Translations under genes and position numbers: made by a program
Part shown: piece by piece, positions 27,605 to 36,057 of the stretch
Position numbering within the stretch: the stretch's first letter is position 1
Layout of the letters: every line of letters begins with the position of its first letter
Assembly (NCBI RefSeq): GCF_001039355.2
Contig: NW_019773970.1
Span: 505,965-569,964, forward strand
Source of the DNA: Lingula anatina
Taxonomy: Eukaryota; Brachiopoda; Lingulata; Lingulida; Lingulidae
Length of the DNA: 64,000 bases
Direction: 5' to 3'
Notes under the pieces: model-generated
The model's input: only the letters and a program-made list of their open reading frames with translations
What the model was told of the DNA's origin: nothing
The model's database searches: none

Positions 27605-27954
27605 AAAAACATATTATTTATCAGTTGTAATTTTGCACTATTTACAAGATAATCATATTGCATTACAAAAAGAACTATATATTAATTTCAGTAAATAGCA
27701 GTATTCAAAAATTCCCTTTTATGCTCAGTGTCAATCAAGTTATGTCTTTCCTAAAAGGGATGGTTTGGAGGGGGAGGAGAGGGTTTCTACAAGACTGATG
27801 TCTATCAACAGCACACATTTTCTGTATATTAACATTCACTTTAGGTGTGATCGGCAGTGTCAGTGACAAGGGGCAGAAAGGTCAAGCTTCCACAGTCTCC
27901 ACCACCATTCCTCTGCTGTGCTTGACAACAATGCTGACAGCACTGTTGCAATGA
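12493..27954 (+). CDS. Gene 1: lachesin/IgLON-like GPI-anchored cell adhesion protein, three Ig domains
   Basis: Predicted surface protein with Ig1-Ig2-Ig3, a Ser/Thr-rich stalk and a hydrophobic C-terminus. CDS pieces: 12493 (or 12551)-12666, 17357-17561, 18069-18224, 23882-24013, 24521-24808, 25549-25734 and 27845-27954. All have GT-AG borders and matching phases, giving 417 codons from the 12493 ATG. Each domain has the paired cysteines and tryptophan (LPCSV/LWQG/YTCSI; LTCNV/NWYR/YECQA; LECII/YWMY/YTCVA), and the FPPEVRLPNP linker before Ig3 is typical of lachesin. NxS/T sites occur in VNVTV, CNVTG and HNISR. The known role of this family is homophilic or heterophilic neuronal and epithelial adhesion; that role is inferred here. 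A separate signal exon like those of genes 2 and 3 was not found. The 12493 ATG gives a hydrophobic leader but reads through a splice acceptor. Confidence 0.85.
12551..12666 (+). CDS. Gene 1 exon: first half of Ig1
   Basis: Acceptor TTCTCTTTACAG at 12550 and donor GTAAGT at 12667. The 116 nt start in phase 1 and end in phase 0. It encodes the N-terminal linker and strands A-B with NVT and LPCSV. Gene 3's exon has the same length. An in-frame ATG at 12493 extends this frame upstream through the acceptor. Confidence 0.88.
15325..15562. mobile_element. Foldback MITE, family F1
   Basis: Two arms of about 110 bp pair as inverted repeats: TCTAGCAGGATCGACCCATC on the left against GGATCAATCCTGCTAGA on the right. 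The centre reads TAAGGGGGTAATTAACTACC. It lies in the intron that splits Ig1 in gene 1. Relatives lie at 8905, 37843, 39177 and 50611. Confidence 0.85.
17285..17353. repeat. (TATC)n(TTTC)n microsatellite next to a splice acceptor
   Basis: About a dozen TATC units followed by about five TTTC units, ending three bases before the acceptor AG of the second Ig1 exon of gene 1. It therefore acts as that exon's polypyrimidine tract. Confidence 0.95.
17357..17561 (+). CDS. Gene 1 exon: second half of Ig1
   Basis: 205 nt, phase 0 to phase 1, starting VLWQGPQGEV. It carries the strand C tryptophan and the LSDQGSYTCSI motif of strand F. The acceptor CATAG follows a TATC/TTTC microsatellite that supplies the polypyrimidine tract. 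Homologous 205 nt exons lie at 38344 and 41640. Confidence 0.93.
18069..18224 (+). CDS. Gene 1 exon: first half of Ig2
   Basis: 156 nt, phase 1 to phase 1, with acceptor ATCCAG and donor GTAAGT. It encodes VPAEIVSNRSS, then GDTVILTCNVTGQPTPKV and NWYRR. The 156 nt exon of gene 3 at 38836 is highly similar. Confidence 0.93.
18844..18882 (+). CDS. Gene 1 candidate cassette mini-exon a (39 nt)
   Basis: Acceptor GGCTACAG and donor GTAGGC border 39 nt that keep the phase-1 frame and read SDEETAALFPLWK. A second acceptor nine bases upstream (GCTTAG, exon start 18835) also keeps the frame. It would lengthen the loop between strands C and E of Ig2. No homologue was seen in gene 3. Predicted from splice signals and frame only. 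Confidence 0.4.
19337..19412. repeat. Two-copy tandem repeat, about 38 bp
   Basis: CAGCATTTTTTCATATTA followed by GATACAATGTGTTTGT is repeated once head to tail with one change. It lies within intron 4 of gene 1. Confidence 0.85.
19788..19816. repeat. (TATC)n microsatellite
   Basis: About seven TATC units within intron 4 of gene 1. Confidence 0.9.
19962..20018. repeat. (CTA)n then poly-A tract
   Basis: About nine CTA units followed by 29 A residues within intron 4 of gene 1. It might be the tail of a plus-strand retroelement, but no element body is recognised upstream. Confidence 0.9.
20566..20574 (+). CDS. Gene 1 candidate 9-nt microexon b, or alternative terminal exon
   Basis: A strong acceptor (TCTGTTTGCAG, ending 20565) is followed nine bases later by donor GTAAAG at 20575. 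The nine bases keep phase 1 and add S-E-G. If the donor is skipped, the frame stays open for 27 more codons to a TGA at 20649-20651, which would end the protein inside Ig2. Neither use is proven. Confidence 0.3.
21383..21478. repeat. Two-copy tandem repeat, about 49 bp
   Basis: GGGCAACTCATAGGCCCGAT up to TTAGTCTAAAA occurs twice in direct succession, with a single substitution seen in the first 40 bases. Confidence 0.9.
21984..22625. mobile_element. Large foldback element, family F2, about 640 bp
   Basis: Arms of about 230 bp pair as long inverted repeats. The left end is CAGGCCTACCCAACTACCAG and the right end is its complement CTGGTAGTTGGGTAGGCCTG. The inverted copies include ACCGGTATATCG, ACGGGTAGTGTGG and ATTTATGCACC. 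There is a loop of about 170 bp and no transposase frame. The element lies in intron 4 of gene 1, between candidate mini-exons b and c. The flanks read ATATA on both sides. Confidence 0.9.
22816..22860 (+). CDS. Gene 1 candidate cassette mini-exon c (45 nt)
   Basis: Acceptor TTTCTTTCCTTCTAG and donor GTATGT enclose 45 nt. In the phase-1 frame they read TASVSRLSTSRGRLP. Good splice signals, a length divisible by three and an open frame make this the best of the three candidates. It falls between the tryptophan of strand C and the GEVMIIHNIS of strand E of Ig2. Confidence 0.55.
23882..24013 (+). CDS. Gene 1 exon: second half of Ig2
   Basis: 132 nt, phase 1 to phase 1, with acceptor ACATTTCAG and donor GTAAGT. 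It encodes GEVMIIHNISR and YECQAYNGVASSVSRL. The DDVYEC motif replaces the more usual DxGxYxC, so the loop glycine is missing here, whereas gene 3 has SDGIYEC. Confidence 0.93.
24521..24808 (+). CDS. Gene 1 exon: complete Ig3
   Basis: 288 nt, phase 1 at both ends, with acceptor TTTATTTCAG and donor GTAAGT. It encodes FPPEVRLPNP, GKDTILECII, IYWMY, LTKEDFGEYTCVAKNKLG and a final SMTVFG strand. Both cysteines, the tryptophan and the D-x-G-x-Y-x-C motif are intact. The homologous exon at 40312 is the same length. Confidence 0.95.
24926..25209. mobile_element. Short foldback element, family F2
   Basis: Shares ends and internal blocks with the 21984 element: CACCCAACTACCA at the left, TGGTAGTTGGG at the right, and TTTTCAAGGTGTGTGTCAG internally. 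It is about 284 bp with shorter arms and a different loop. It lies in the intron between Ig3 and the stalk of gene 1. Confidence 0.85.
25549..25734 (+). CDS. Gene 1 exon: Ser/Thr-rich stalk
   Basis: 186 nt, phase 1 to phase 1, with acceptor CTTTCAG and donor GTATGG. It is hydrophilic and rich in T, S, P and E. It ends GYSNPKNERPG, which matches the end of gene 3's much shorter exon (INPKNESPG, 40917-40970). It probably forms an O-glycosylated stalk between Ig3 and the membrane anchor. Confidence 0.85.
27564..27601. repeat. (GA)n microsatellite
   Basis: Nineteen GA units in the last intron of gene 1. Confidence 0.95.
27845..27954 (+). CDS. Gene 1 terminal exon: GPI-type hydrophobic tail
   Basis: Acceptor CATTCACTTTAG is followed by a phase-1 reading that starts GVIGSVSDKGQKGQ and continues STVSTTIPLLCLTTMLTALL, then Q and TGA (27952-27954). 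A short hydrophilic spacer, then a hydrophobic end with no basic residues after it, is the usual GPI-anchor signal. A Ser or Gly in the spacer would be the attachment residue. Confidence 0.82.
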
Positions 27955-29530
27955 CATGAGCATTAAAACCAGGCATTCTGGATACAACTTTTTTTAACAG
28001 ATGCAGTGAAATAAGCAAAGATGAAGGATGTTGAATCACTTGATAGAAAATGTGTACATTGATATGGGCAGTTGCTTAAGAAGAAGAGGTTTACTGTAAA
28101 GTTATACATACATGAATTATAGATTAATGAAAGAAAATGTAACAGTCTAACAGAGAAATCCTTTTGTAATGGATAGTCAGCTGAAAGCTAATTTTGTTAA
28201 TCAAGAATAGTCATTTTCTTGACAAGTAAAACTTACGTGCATTTATTTTATTTATATACAAATATGTTAACCATTGGACAAAATGCTCAGTTACAAACTG
28301 GCATATATAACATTACTTTTTATCTTTAGAGTCCCAATTGTGGTCAATACGTTACAAACATATGTATCATCTACATTAGCAAAGTTTCATATAAAACTGA
28401 TTTAGCATTAAAAGTATTATTCATTTATATTACTGAATATTTCCTTTTAGAACCTGGGATAGACCAGGGTGATAATTTGATTAACGTGGCTATTGAACAT
28501 GTTCATTATTGTATACAAAAACATAACAATGAAATGTGTAATAATTATTGCAAATTTTTTTTTATTATCATTTTTGTTTACCTTCTTTTTACTGGTGCAC
28601 CCACATTCTACTTGGCCACCTCTCCTGCATTATATGCAAGCTCTCAATGTGATCTTGCAAGCCGAATCTTCTCATTGTTGCTTCTGCAAGTAAATGTTAA
28701 TATTTATTAATTCCCCCAAATGATTTAAATTGAAACAGGCATGATGCTTTGCACTGTTACATGTAACATATCAAGATTTTTTTAAGATCATGAAACATAA
28801 GCAGATCTGGTACCTAAAAGGGTACAATTAAAGTTTTCTAACATATAATTCATCTTTGGTATGCGGTAAACTGCATTTCAACATTTTTTGATTTTATTCA
28901 ATGACAATCAAATGTTATATTGAAAATTTTGACAACAAAAAGGTATTTTATTCAGTCTGCATTGCACTTTTTGTGATATAAAAATATGTATTTATTGTAT
29001 AACCAATGACATATGTCTATCGTAGTATATGTGGATAAATAAGTTTTTATCAATGATACATTAATGCCTTAACTAATACGTAAATACTGGTCACAAGAAA
29101 ATCTGTATTTTATTAAATGTCTACATTATTATTACTATTCTAGGTTGACTTTAGCAGATTAAAAAAGAGCTTCCATATGATATTCTTTACAAGAAGTTCA
29201 TAATTTTGTGATTAGGCCACATTCAAAATTTGTAAATATTTATGTTTTACATATGTGGATTGGCTTTAATGAAAAATCAAAGTAAAATATTGTGATATCA
29301 TTTCAGAACAATTAAGCAAGTATTACTTTTTAAGATTATGATATAGATGCAAGATTTAGTTATTATATAATATCGGAGAAAAAATCTTTCTTATTGCTTT
29401 CTGTAAAACTTTTGTTTAATGTTGAGCAGTCACTATGCCCTAGTGCTTCTTTGTAATAACCTATAAAATAATGTTTTAATTTGTGTAAAGTAGTAATGTA
29501 TATGGTATCTGTACAAGTAGTGTTGTGGCT

Positions 29531-29533
<3 letters not shown>

Positions 29534-29602
<69 letters not shown>
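29534..29602. repeat. (TA)n microsatellite
   Basis: About 34 TA units. The minus-strand open frame across it is only an artefact of the repeat. Confidence 0.95.
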
Positions 29603-29605
<3 letters not shown>

Positions 29606-29650
29606 TTGTTTTGGTGGAGTCTGATCACAAACTGGTATTGAAATTCTATA

Positions 29651-29767
29651 CAGGGTTGCCAACTCTACAAATTTAGCATTGGTTCCTGTTGCTTTCAGGT
29701 GTTCTGTTGTTAACTACACATTTAACAATAAATGTACATGTTTTAGTACTAAATTTTGGCAACCCTG
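29651..29767. mobile_element. Possible small MITE with CAGGGTTGCCAA ends
   Basis: CAGGGTTGCCAA at 29651 is matched by inverted TTGGCAACCCTG ending at 29767, with TATA on the left and TATA on the right. There are only about 12 bp of clear terminal repeat and the middle is AT-rich. CAGGG ends resemble hAT elements, but no 8 bp target duplication is seen. Confidence 0.45.
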
Positions 29768-31625
29768 TATACCCTACTCCTTTCCACCATTGTGTTCTGC
29801 TTCCTGAGTTTTTTCTTGTAATTTGCCAAAAGAAATAAAACCGTATTTAAAAATGGGATCTTAAATTATATTAATGCCCATATCAAATGCCAAAACTTAC
29901 ATGGTGAAGTATCTAATATTTTACTAAGGGATGAAACCGAACTCAAGACAGAGAAAAATTTTTACATTGCTATAACCTCACCAACTCCTCAACCCCTCAA
30001 TTTTCAAGAGTTACATGTACAATACAAACTATTCTTTTTTCACCAAAATACTGTATTTCTATGCTTTATGGACATCATTACCAAATTTAAATCAGCTGTC
30101 CTTGTTTATATGCTGATAGATAAGTATGTGGAGAAACATTATTAATGGTTGTCCAACTCTAGAATTTCTTCTCATTCTTCCTTTTTGTATATCAGTTAGT
30201 TGGGTATAGGCATGACTATTAAAATCTGATCATATGTAATAACTGTAGGAAAATAGATTTATATTCTCTTACTGATATGGAGGTATTTGACATACAGGCA
30301 GATTAGAATACAAGAATGGGTAAGGATTTTGCAAAATTGTGCAATTTAATGCATAATGAATATGATAAAAATCATTTTCAGAGTCCAGAGTACAATCTTT
30401 TCATTGGGAAAAATTATCAATCTTTGAGATGTATAATTTTGGAATCACAAAAAAATATATTTCTGTGTACCATTTATGGCGCTTTTACTGTATACAATAG
30501 AACTATAAGGTAGCCTGCCTTTCAATTATTATTATTATTTTTTTTTTGCAACCAATCACGATGTCCTAATTTAAAAAAAATATTACCAAAAAATGTGTTT
30601 ACGCAATATTTGCAAAAGTCAATTTTCCCCATTGAAAAGATAAAGCCATTGCCCTAATTTTCTTACCATTTTTGGGAGAGGGGGACTGGTCTGAATATGA
30701 TTTTTATATTGTAATTTTTCAAACTTGAACAGATACAATGCTTTTAGAAATTCAGTATGATTCAAGGTCACAGTAACACCAATGACTTGTAAATAAATTT
30801 GATTTTCAATAAAGCAGTCCCAAAAACAAATTGTATTTCTTGGTTTGGTATTTGGACAATGAATAAATCTATTAACCAGCACAGGGAGACAAGGTAGCAA
30901 AACTGTCATATGGACAGACATAAAGATGACAAAACTGACAGAAGCAGTAATATTAAATCAGCATAAAATAATAAACAACCAATGTAAATAAGGAAGTTTT
31001 TTTGTCAATTTTCATGAATATTTCATAATGCTTAACAGCGTAATCCTTATAAACTTTCAATAACACATGGATATCATGGATATTCAGAAAATGTGACTAA
31101 CCAAGGCCTTCAGACCTATGGAAGTTCAAATTTACACCTTAAAAATGATGTGATAAATGAACATTTTGCAGAAAAATGCATAACTTCAAATAATAATGAT
31201 AATAACAATAAAAGAATCAAATCATGGTGATTTTCAAACTCTTACTGTATTTAATTCATATTTATCAGTTCTGTAATTTTGAAGACAATGTTACTGTGAA
31301 CTTCCAGAAACTGTAAATAACACAAGGCTTCAGATAGTACAGATTCAAATTACACTTCGAAAAAACAATAAGTGAAATTGAAAAATTCACACACAAAAAA
31401 ACCCTGCATAATTTCAAGAAAAACAATCCAGTCAGGGTTATTTTCAAACTTAATCTACATTTTAGTCTCAGGAATCAGTCTCGTAAGTTATTTCCAAGTC
31501 CCAATCAAAATTAACACATTGAGTGTGGTGGTTCCATTCTCTCAAACTAAAGCCTTACAAAAGACTGTACAGTAGGCTGTGATAGGGTCAAAATCACAAT
31601 GAGAGGTCACCTACCACAATGACAG

Positions 31626-31701
31626 AGGTGGGCTAAGATCTAAATATACCACAATCATCTCAACAACAGCAATGCATTTCATGGTGATTGATAGAGTTTG
31701 A
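31626..31701 (+). pseudogene. Relic of a GPI-tail terminal exon
   Basis: The frame TTIISTTAMHFMVIDRV, then TGA (31699-31701), is clearly homologous to the working tail at 36002-36057 (QIISTTAMHFMAIALV). The nearby AG acceptors do not give phase 1 in this frame, and the last residues are no longer hydrophobic. It occupies the same place relative to gene 2 that the gene 2 tail occupies relative to gene 3, so it marks the end of a lost or decayed unit. Confidence 0.55.
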
Positions 31702-32618
31702 GATAAACAGATAACTACTTCTAAGCATTGATTTCCATCTGCTACCATTGTTGACATACACTACTTTAAAATCTTTAAGAGTACAGACATATTCTCATAG
31801 CTATTTGAAAGCAAGGCAATGTGTGACAATGGGGGACTTATTAGGGCTATCTTGGATGATTCCTATAAAATGTTGACTCGGTCAGATGTCGAGGTATAAC
31901 ATGTAGACCTGTGGGAAATGGTCCACTGGAGTTTGTGTTTTTTGATGATTTGTGGATTGATGACTCCAAAGGCAACAGAAAAGATTATGTATTCATGGTT
32001 CTTAACATTTTTGCTCACTAATTTATGTAAACCCTTCCACCCTCCTCCCTCCCTTGAAGGAGTTGACCTATACCTCTTAGTGGTAAATCAATATCCTTTC
32101 CTGTCACTTTAATATGAACATCAATGTATTTATCATCAAAAATGCAACATGTCCTAAAATGTATATTAAATAATGACAATAATGAGAGAATCTTGATTCA
32201 CTGACCTTTATTCTCCCTCAAATCAATTATTCAACCATATGATAGACTAAGGTTCGTTTTTCATCCTTAAAAGATTCATGTGAAATGGCACGTAATTTTT
32301 AAATCACTTTGTCAATTTTTGGGAGCAACTGCTCATAGGGCTGATGATCATCATGGCAGTTTGAATACCAACACATTTGAAAAGGGCACCTTGGGTGAGG
32401 AATGAAAACTACCAATAATAATAATAATAATAAAAAACAATTTCCTCCCCATCATTTTTCTATCGAATATCATAAAAATAATAAAGTCAATTTCCTGAAA
32501 TGCACATGAGAATTGGTAAATAATGAGAGAAAGCTACTGACTTTAATGTTTGAAAACATATTTGAACATTCAAATTGGTATTATATATCAGGTCTGTTCA
32601 ATGAAAAAGTCACACAAT
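31702..32618. repeat. Duplicated 5' flank of gene 2
   Basis: Matches the 5' flank of gene 3 (36058-37204) in blocks, for example AAGGCAATGTGTGACAA, GGGAAATGGTC and GATTCATGGTTCTTAA; the gene 3 copy contains extra sequence near 36060-36330. It is the spacer between a tail exon and the next signal exon, so it should hold the promoter of gene 2. No TATA box or initiator could be fixed. Confidence 0.7.
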
Positions 32619-32688
32619 ATGGCACGTGTCATTGTGATCCATTGTTTGTGTCTGATACTTAGTGGAGAAATGGGATCCTTGCATGGAG
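32619..32688 (+). CDS. Gene 2 exon 1: signal peptide
   Basis: 70 nt ending in phase 1 before the donor GTATAT. It reads MARVIVIHCLCLILSGEMG and then SLHG. A hydrophobic core with small residues before the junction fits a signal peptide. It aligns codon for codon with gene 3 exon 1, with no indel. Confidence 0.82.
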
Positions 32689-33630
32689 GTATATATGTAG
32701 GATATTTTAATTTTTATAATAATGATAATGATAATAATAATAATGATAATTTATTGTCATATTTATACAAATATAAAATGAGATACAGTGGAATTATTAA
32801 AATACATTTTGTTCATTAAAAATACGTACTGCTGATGGATAAAAACTATTCTTAGTGCGCGTGGAGGTTGCTTTTAATGACCGCAGTCGGCTTGTTGACA
32901 TATGCATAAGTAGGCTATTCGCTGGGTGACCAGGGTCACTCGTGATTGACTTTACTTTCTTGAGCACTCGTCTCGTATACAAACATTCAATAGACGGCAG
33001 GTCCCTACCTACAATGCGCCTGGCAGTTTTTACTACGCGGTTGAGGCGATTCTTGTCCTCTACTGTAGCACNTATGTAGGATTATTTGTATTTTATCATG
33101 AATGCATCAAGCAAAAGAAAGAAACCAAAACAAGTCACCAAGAAAAAAAGATACCTTGTCACACCAATAGCAGACCTAGAAGATGGATTTCAATGCAGAA
33201 GTTTGTATGAAGATATGCATATATCTACATGTAATTCTCTTTTTAGTGTATGGAAGACCTAATGTGTCACCGCCACAGGTCAATGTCACGGTGACAGAAA
33301 ACAAAGATGCCATTCTCCCATGCTCTGTGAATCACCTTGGAGAGCTCATTGTAAGTATTTTACAAAATAATAATTAGCAGTGTTTTCATTTGAAAGCATT
33401 TGTTATGGCAATGCACAAAATAGCTTTTTGTCAAAAATGAAAATTATCATATATAAGCAAAAAAATCTTTAATTTAGTGTTACATGATTCTCAGCATATA
33501 AACCACCAATTTTCTACTATATCTGTATTGCATATAGAATAAAATATGCCAAAAACAAATAGCATAACTGAAAAAATGGTTTCAAACTGATTTTTGAATT
33601 CCCTGTATTTTAGTGACATCGATCACTTTA

Positions 33631-33674
<44 letters not shown>

Positions 33675-36057
33675 AATGATATATAGTGCATAACTTGTTA
33701 AAAAAATTGTACACCCTACTTTCAAGCTGGTAACTAAAATCAATCTGTGACATGCATGTTCATTATGAAAAATTTTTAGTTCACTTTATGGTGCACAAAA
33801 GTTGTCAATAAGCTATATTCATTGATATTAATGTCTATATTTTTTCAGGTATGGAAAAAGGAAGGCTTATTACAGCCACTCACTGTGGGCAATTTTGTGT
33901 TCACTGATGATGAGCGTTTGTCCACAGCCTGTGAACTCAAGGGCCAGGACACCAAATGTTCCCTCAAGATTAACAGGGTATCTGTGGATGATGCTGGCAT
34001 CTACTTCTGTGAAGTTTCAACAAATACTGATGTTCATCTGAAACATCAAATACGTCTTAATGTAGAAGGTATGAAGGTTGCTGCAAACTGAAAAAGAAAT
34101 TATTTACGCTGAGGAAACCCCTTGTAAACTTAGCATTAAAGGGATAATAACTCTTCTTATGAGATCTATATTTCACAATAAAAACATTGTGGATAACTCA
34201 TAGAAATATAATATATTCTGTTTTACCACAAAAACAGCAGTTATAGCTATTATTCTGATATCTGAATTTGTCTTTAGACCACGTGACCTCCACTGATGGC
34301 TATACTCTGTTAAAATCTCTTAAGAGATTTTAACAAAAAACCAAACTTTTTAGAAAAAACCAGGGACTAACTTTGAATGTAAAAATGGATTCATTAACCA
34401 TTGGTAAGTATGGGAAAATTGTTGTTTACTCCAGGAAAATTCATTTTTTGGCCGAAACGAAGAGTTATTTTCCCTTTAAGTTTTCACCACATCAAGATTT
34501 CCAAACACATCAATCCATTAGTAGTAAATATTCTTCTTAAGAGAATCAATTTAAATCTCTCCATAATTTCCCCAAATTCCATCAATGACAGATATACTGT
34601 AACCTCTGCAGGCATTTGCATTAAACATCAAGTAGAACCTCCAGTTAGACTGGTTTTCCTATTGTCAGTTTTCACAAATTCTTTATTTATTGTCGTGTTG
34701 TTGTTATGAAAGTAAAACTGATCATATTTTGACATGGTCTCACAGCAAGCGTGTCATGTACTGGTTATTTACCATCATACCTTACAAATTTGGACAAACT
34801 TAATTACCACACAAAAGTATTGCACATTAAGCAAGCTTGCTATAAAACTAACATGTGTACTGTGTGTCACACTCACAATTTTCATTAAAATATATTTTAA
34901 TATATTACTAGTGCACTTAATTTTATTTCAGTTCCATAAGAAATGGTGCCCAGCAGCAGGAGCTCCACTGAAAACAAATGATTTATTGTATCATATCACA
35001 GTGAAACACTGATGTCTACATACATGACACTGACGTGGTAACTTTTGAGTCGCACTATATATACATAAGGCATCTTATTTCTGGAAAGTTGTAAAGTATT
35101 TTGAACAAGAATGTTAAATTAAACTGAAATGACTTTCAGCTATTTACTTTGTTCTTCCCTGAATCACATACAAAAGACATCTTTGAAATTCTAGAAAACC
35201 AGATTCTCCTCATATATCAGTGTACTTCTAAATGTAAATCATCTATAGTGAGTTACACGCCAATAAGTGCAAACTCCCTATAGCTAATTTAATGACTGGG
35301 TCATTATGTCATAAATGGAAATTTCCACTATGTATGCTAGGTCCCTGGGCTGAATTTGAATGGAGAAAGGGAGAAACGAAACTATATACATGCTACACGC
35401 TGTGGTTTTGCTGTCATGCATGTCTGAAGGAATTGAAACAGGATTGAGTCATAACATATGCGATTACATGCTCAGATGACAGCTAGGATTTCCTTACACA
35501 TTGTTGTTTTATGAAAAGCAGAGGGTATTTCAGGTATTTAAATCCTGAAATTGAATGATTTGTATAGTTCACCTGTATGGGAGATCATACTCTGTATGGA
35601 AATTAAAAACGGAAACAATGCTAATATTACAATGCACAATAACCTGTTTTCTTCATCCATCAAAATTTGTGATGAAGAAAAATTTTTGTATTTATCTAGA
35701 ATGATCCCTGAGATGAACAAAAAACGTGACAATACTATTCTGGGACTTTCTTTTCCATACTGTACAGCTGCAAAACAGACGGGATGTCTATGTCCCAGAT
35801 TTAAGCGCTATTTTAGTGTCATTTTCGGCTAAGAATTAAAAAGTTTAAAATACACAACAATGTTTGGAAACACAAAATTGTTTGTTATAATAAGACAAAT
35901 TCATCCTCTTTAACATAAAAGCACTCCCATTGTAATCCAACACATAGGAATATTTTGACGGACTTTCAAAGATGATAAACGATTGTTGTTACCCTCTATA
36001 GATGTGCAGATCATCTCAACAACAGCAATGCACTTCATGGCCATTGCTTTAGTTTGA
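32619..36057 (+). CDS. Gene 2: single-Ig-domain membrane-anchored protein, IgLON-cluster paralogue
   Basis: CDS pieces are 32619-32688 (signal peptide), 33247-33350 and 33849-34068 (one Ig domain), then one of two alternative ends: 34612-34709 (163 aa in all) or 36002-36057 (149 aa). All junctions match in phase. The first half of the domain is a close copy of gene 1 and 3 Ig1 (VNVTVTENKDAILPCSV). The second half is unlike theirs: VWKKEGLLQP, TACELKGQDTKCSLKI, VDDAGIYFCEVS. It keeps W, D-x-G-x-Y-x-C and strand lengths but has two extra cysteines. No Ig2 or Ig3 exon lies between 34069 and 37204. It is probably a short anchored ligand, modulator or decoy of its larger neighbours, which is inference. 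An upstream in-frame ATG at 32601 is not conserved in gene 3 (ATT there), so 32619 is preferred. Confidence 0.75.
32704..33072 (-). mobile_element. 5'-truncated non-LTR retrotransposon (LINE) 3' end
   Basis: Read on the minus strand, the frame includes KKVKSITSDPGHPANSL, then TRTKNSFYPSAVRIFNEQ. This is the familiar extreme C-terminus of many animal non-LTR reverse-transcriptase proteins (SDPxHP ... KNSFxPSA). The frame stays open upstream to the edge of the insert. The 3' end is an ATT/ATC-rich tail (about 32704-32760). A 10 bp target duplication, TATGTAGGAT, flanks it at 32694-32703 and 33073-33082. Gene 3 has the uninterrupted site (about 37280). An N sits at the element's right edge (33072). 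Confidence 0.88.
32797..32982 (-). pseudogene. LINE reverse-transcriptase C-terminal fragment
   Basis: Residual coding end of the LINE at 32704-33072, including SDPGHP and KNSFYPSAV. The polymerase domain itself is absent because of 5' truncation, so it cannot move on its own. It sits antisense within intron 1 of gene 2. Confidence 0.8.
33247..33350 (+). CDS. Gene 2 exon 2: first half of the Ig domain
   Basis: 104 nt, from acceptor TTCTCTTTTTAG to donor GTAAGT, phase 1 to phase 0. It encodes VYGRPNVSPPQVNVTVTENK and the ILPCSV cysteine strand. It is 12 nt (four codons) shorter than gene 1's exon near the N-terminal linker. Confidence 0.88.
33634..33673. repeat. (GT)n microsatellite
   Basis: About 19 GT units in the intron that splits the gene 2 Ig domain. 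Confidence 0.95.
33849..34068 (+). CDS. Gene 2 exon 3: divergent second half of the Ig domain
   Basis: 220 nt, phase 0 to phase 1, with acceptor TTTTTTCAG and donor GTATGA. It carries W in VWKKEG, KINRVSVDDAGIYFCEVS and a closing IRLNVE strand. The extra cysteine pair (ACELKGQDTKC) lies nine residues apart and could close a surface loop. It shows no clear similarity to the 205 nt exons of genes 1 and 3. Confidence 0.88.
34612..34709 (+). CDS. Gene 2 alternative terminal exon A: hydrophobic tail
   Basis: Acceptor TAACCTCTGCAG and phase-1 reading give GICIKHQVEPPVR, then LVFLLSVFTNSLFIVVLLL and TGA. The 19-residue hydrophobic end with no basic tail fits a GPI signal or a very short membrane anchor. 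It is not homologous to the other tails in the cluster. Confidence 0.6.
36002..36057 (+). CDS. Gene 2 alternative terminal exon B: short tail
   Basis: Strong acceptor TTGTTACCCTCTATAG. In phase 1 it reads DVQIISTTAMHFMAIALV, then TGA (36055-36057). It is homologous to the tails at 42086 and 42362 of gene 3 and to the relic at 31626. The hydrophobic part is only about ten residues, short for a GPI signal, so this form might be secreted. Confidence 0.55.

Larger units (their letters stand above)
27955..31625. other. Spacer between gene 1 and gene 2 unit
   Basis: The first part should be the 3' untranslated region of gene 1. I could not pick a confident polyadenylation signal; ATTAAA-like words occur near 27962 and 28387. 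The rest is AT-rich with a TA microsatellite and a possible small MITE. No exon of the Ig family was found on either strand. Confidence 0.5.

Noticed and set aside
29363-29662. Minus-strand open frame of 99 codons
   Set aside because: Mostly the TA microsatellite read as Y-I repeats.
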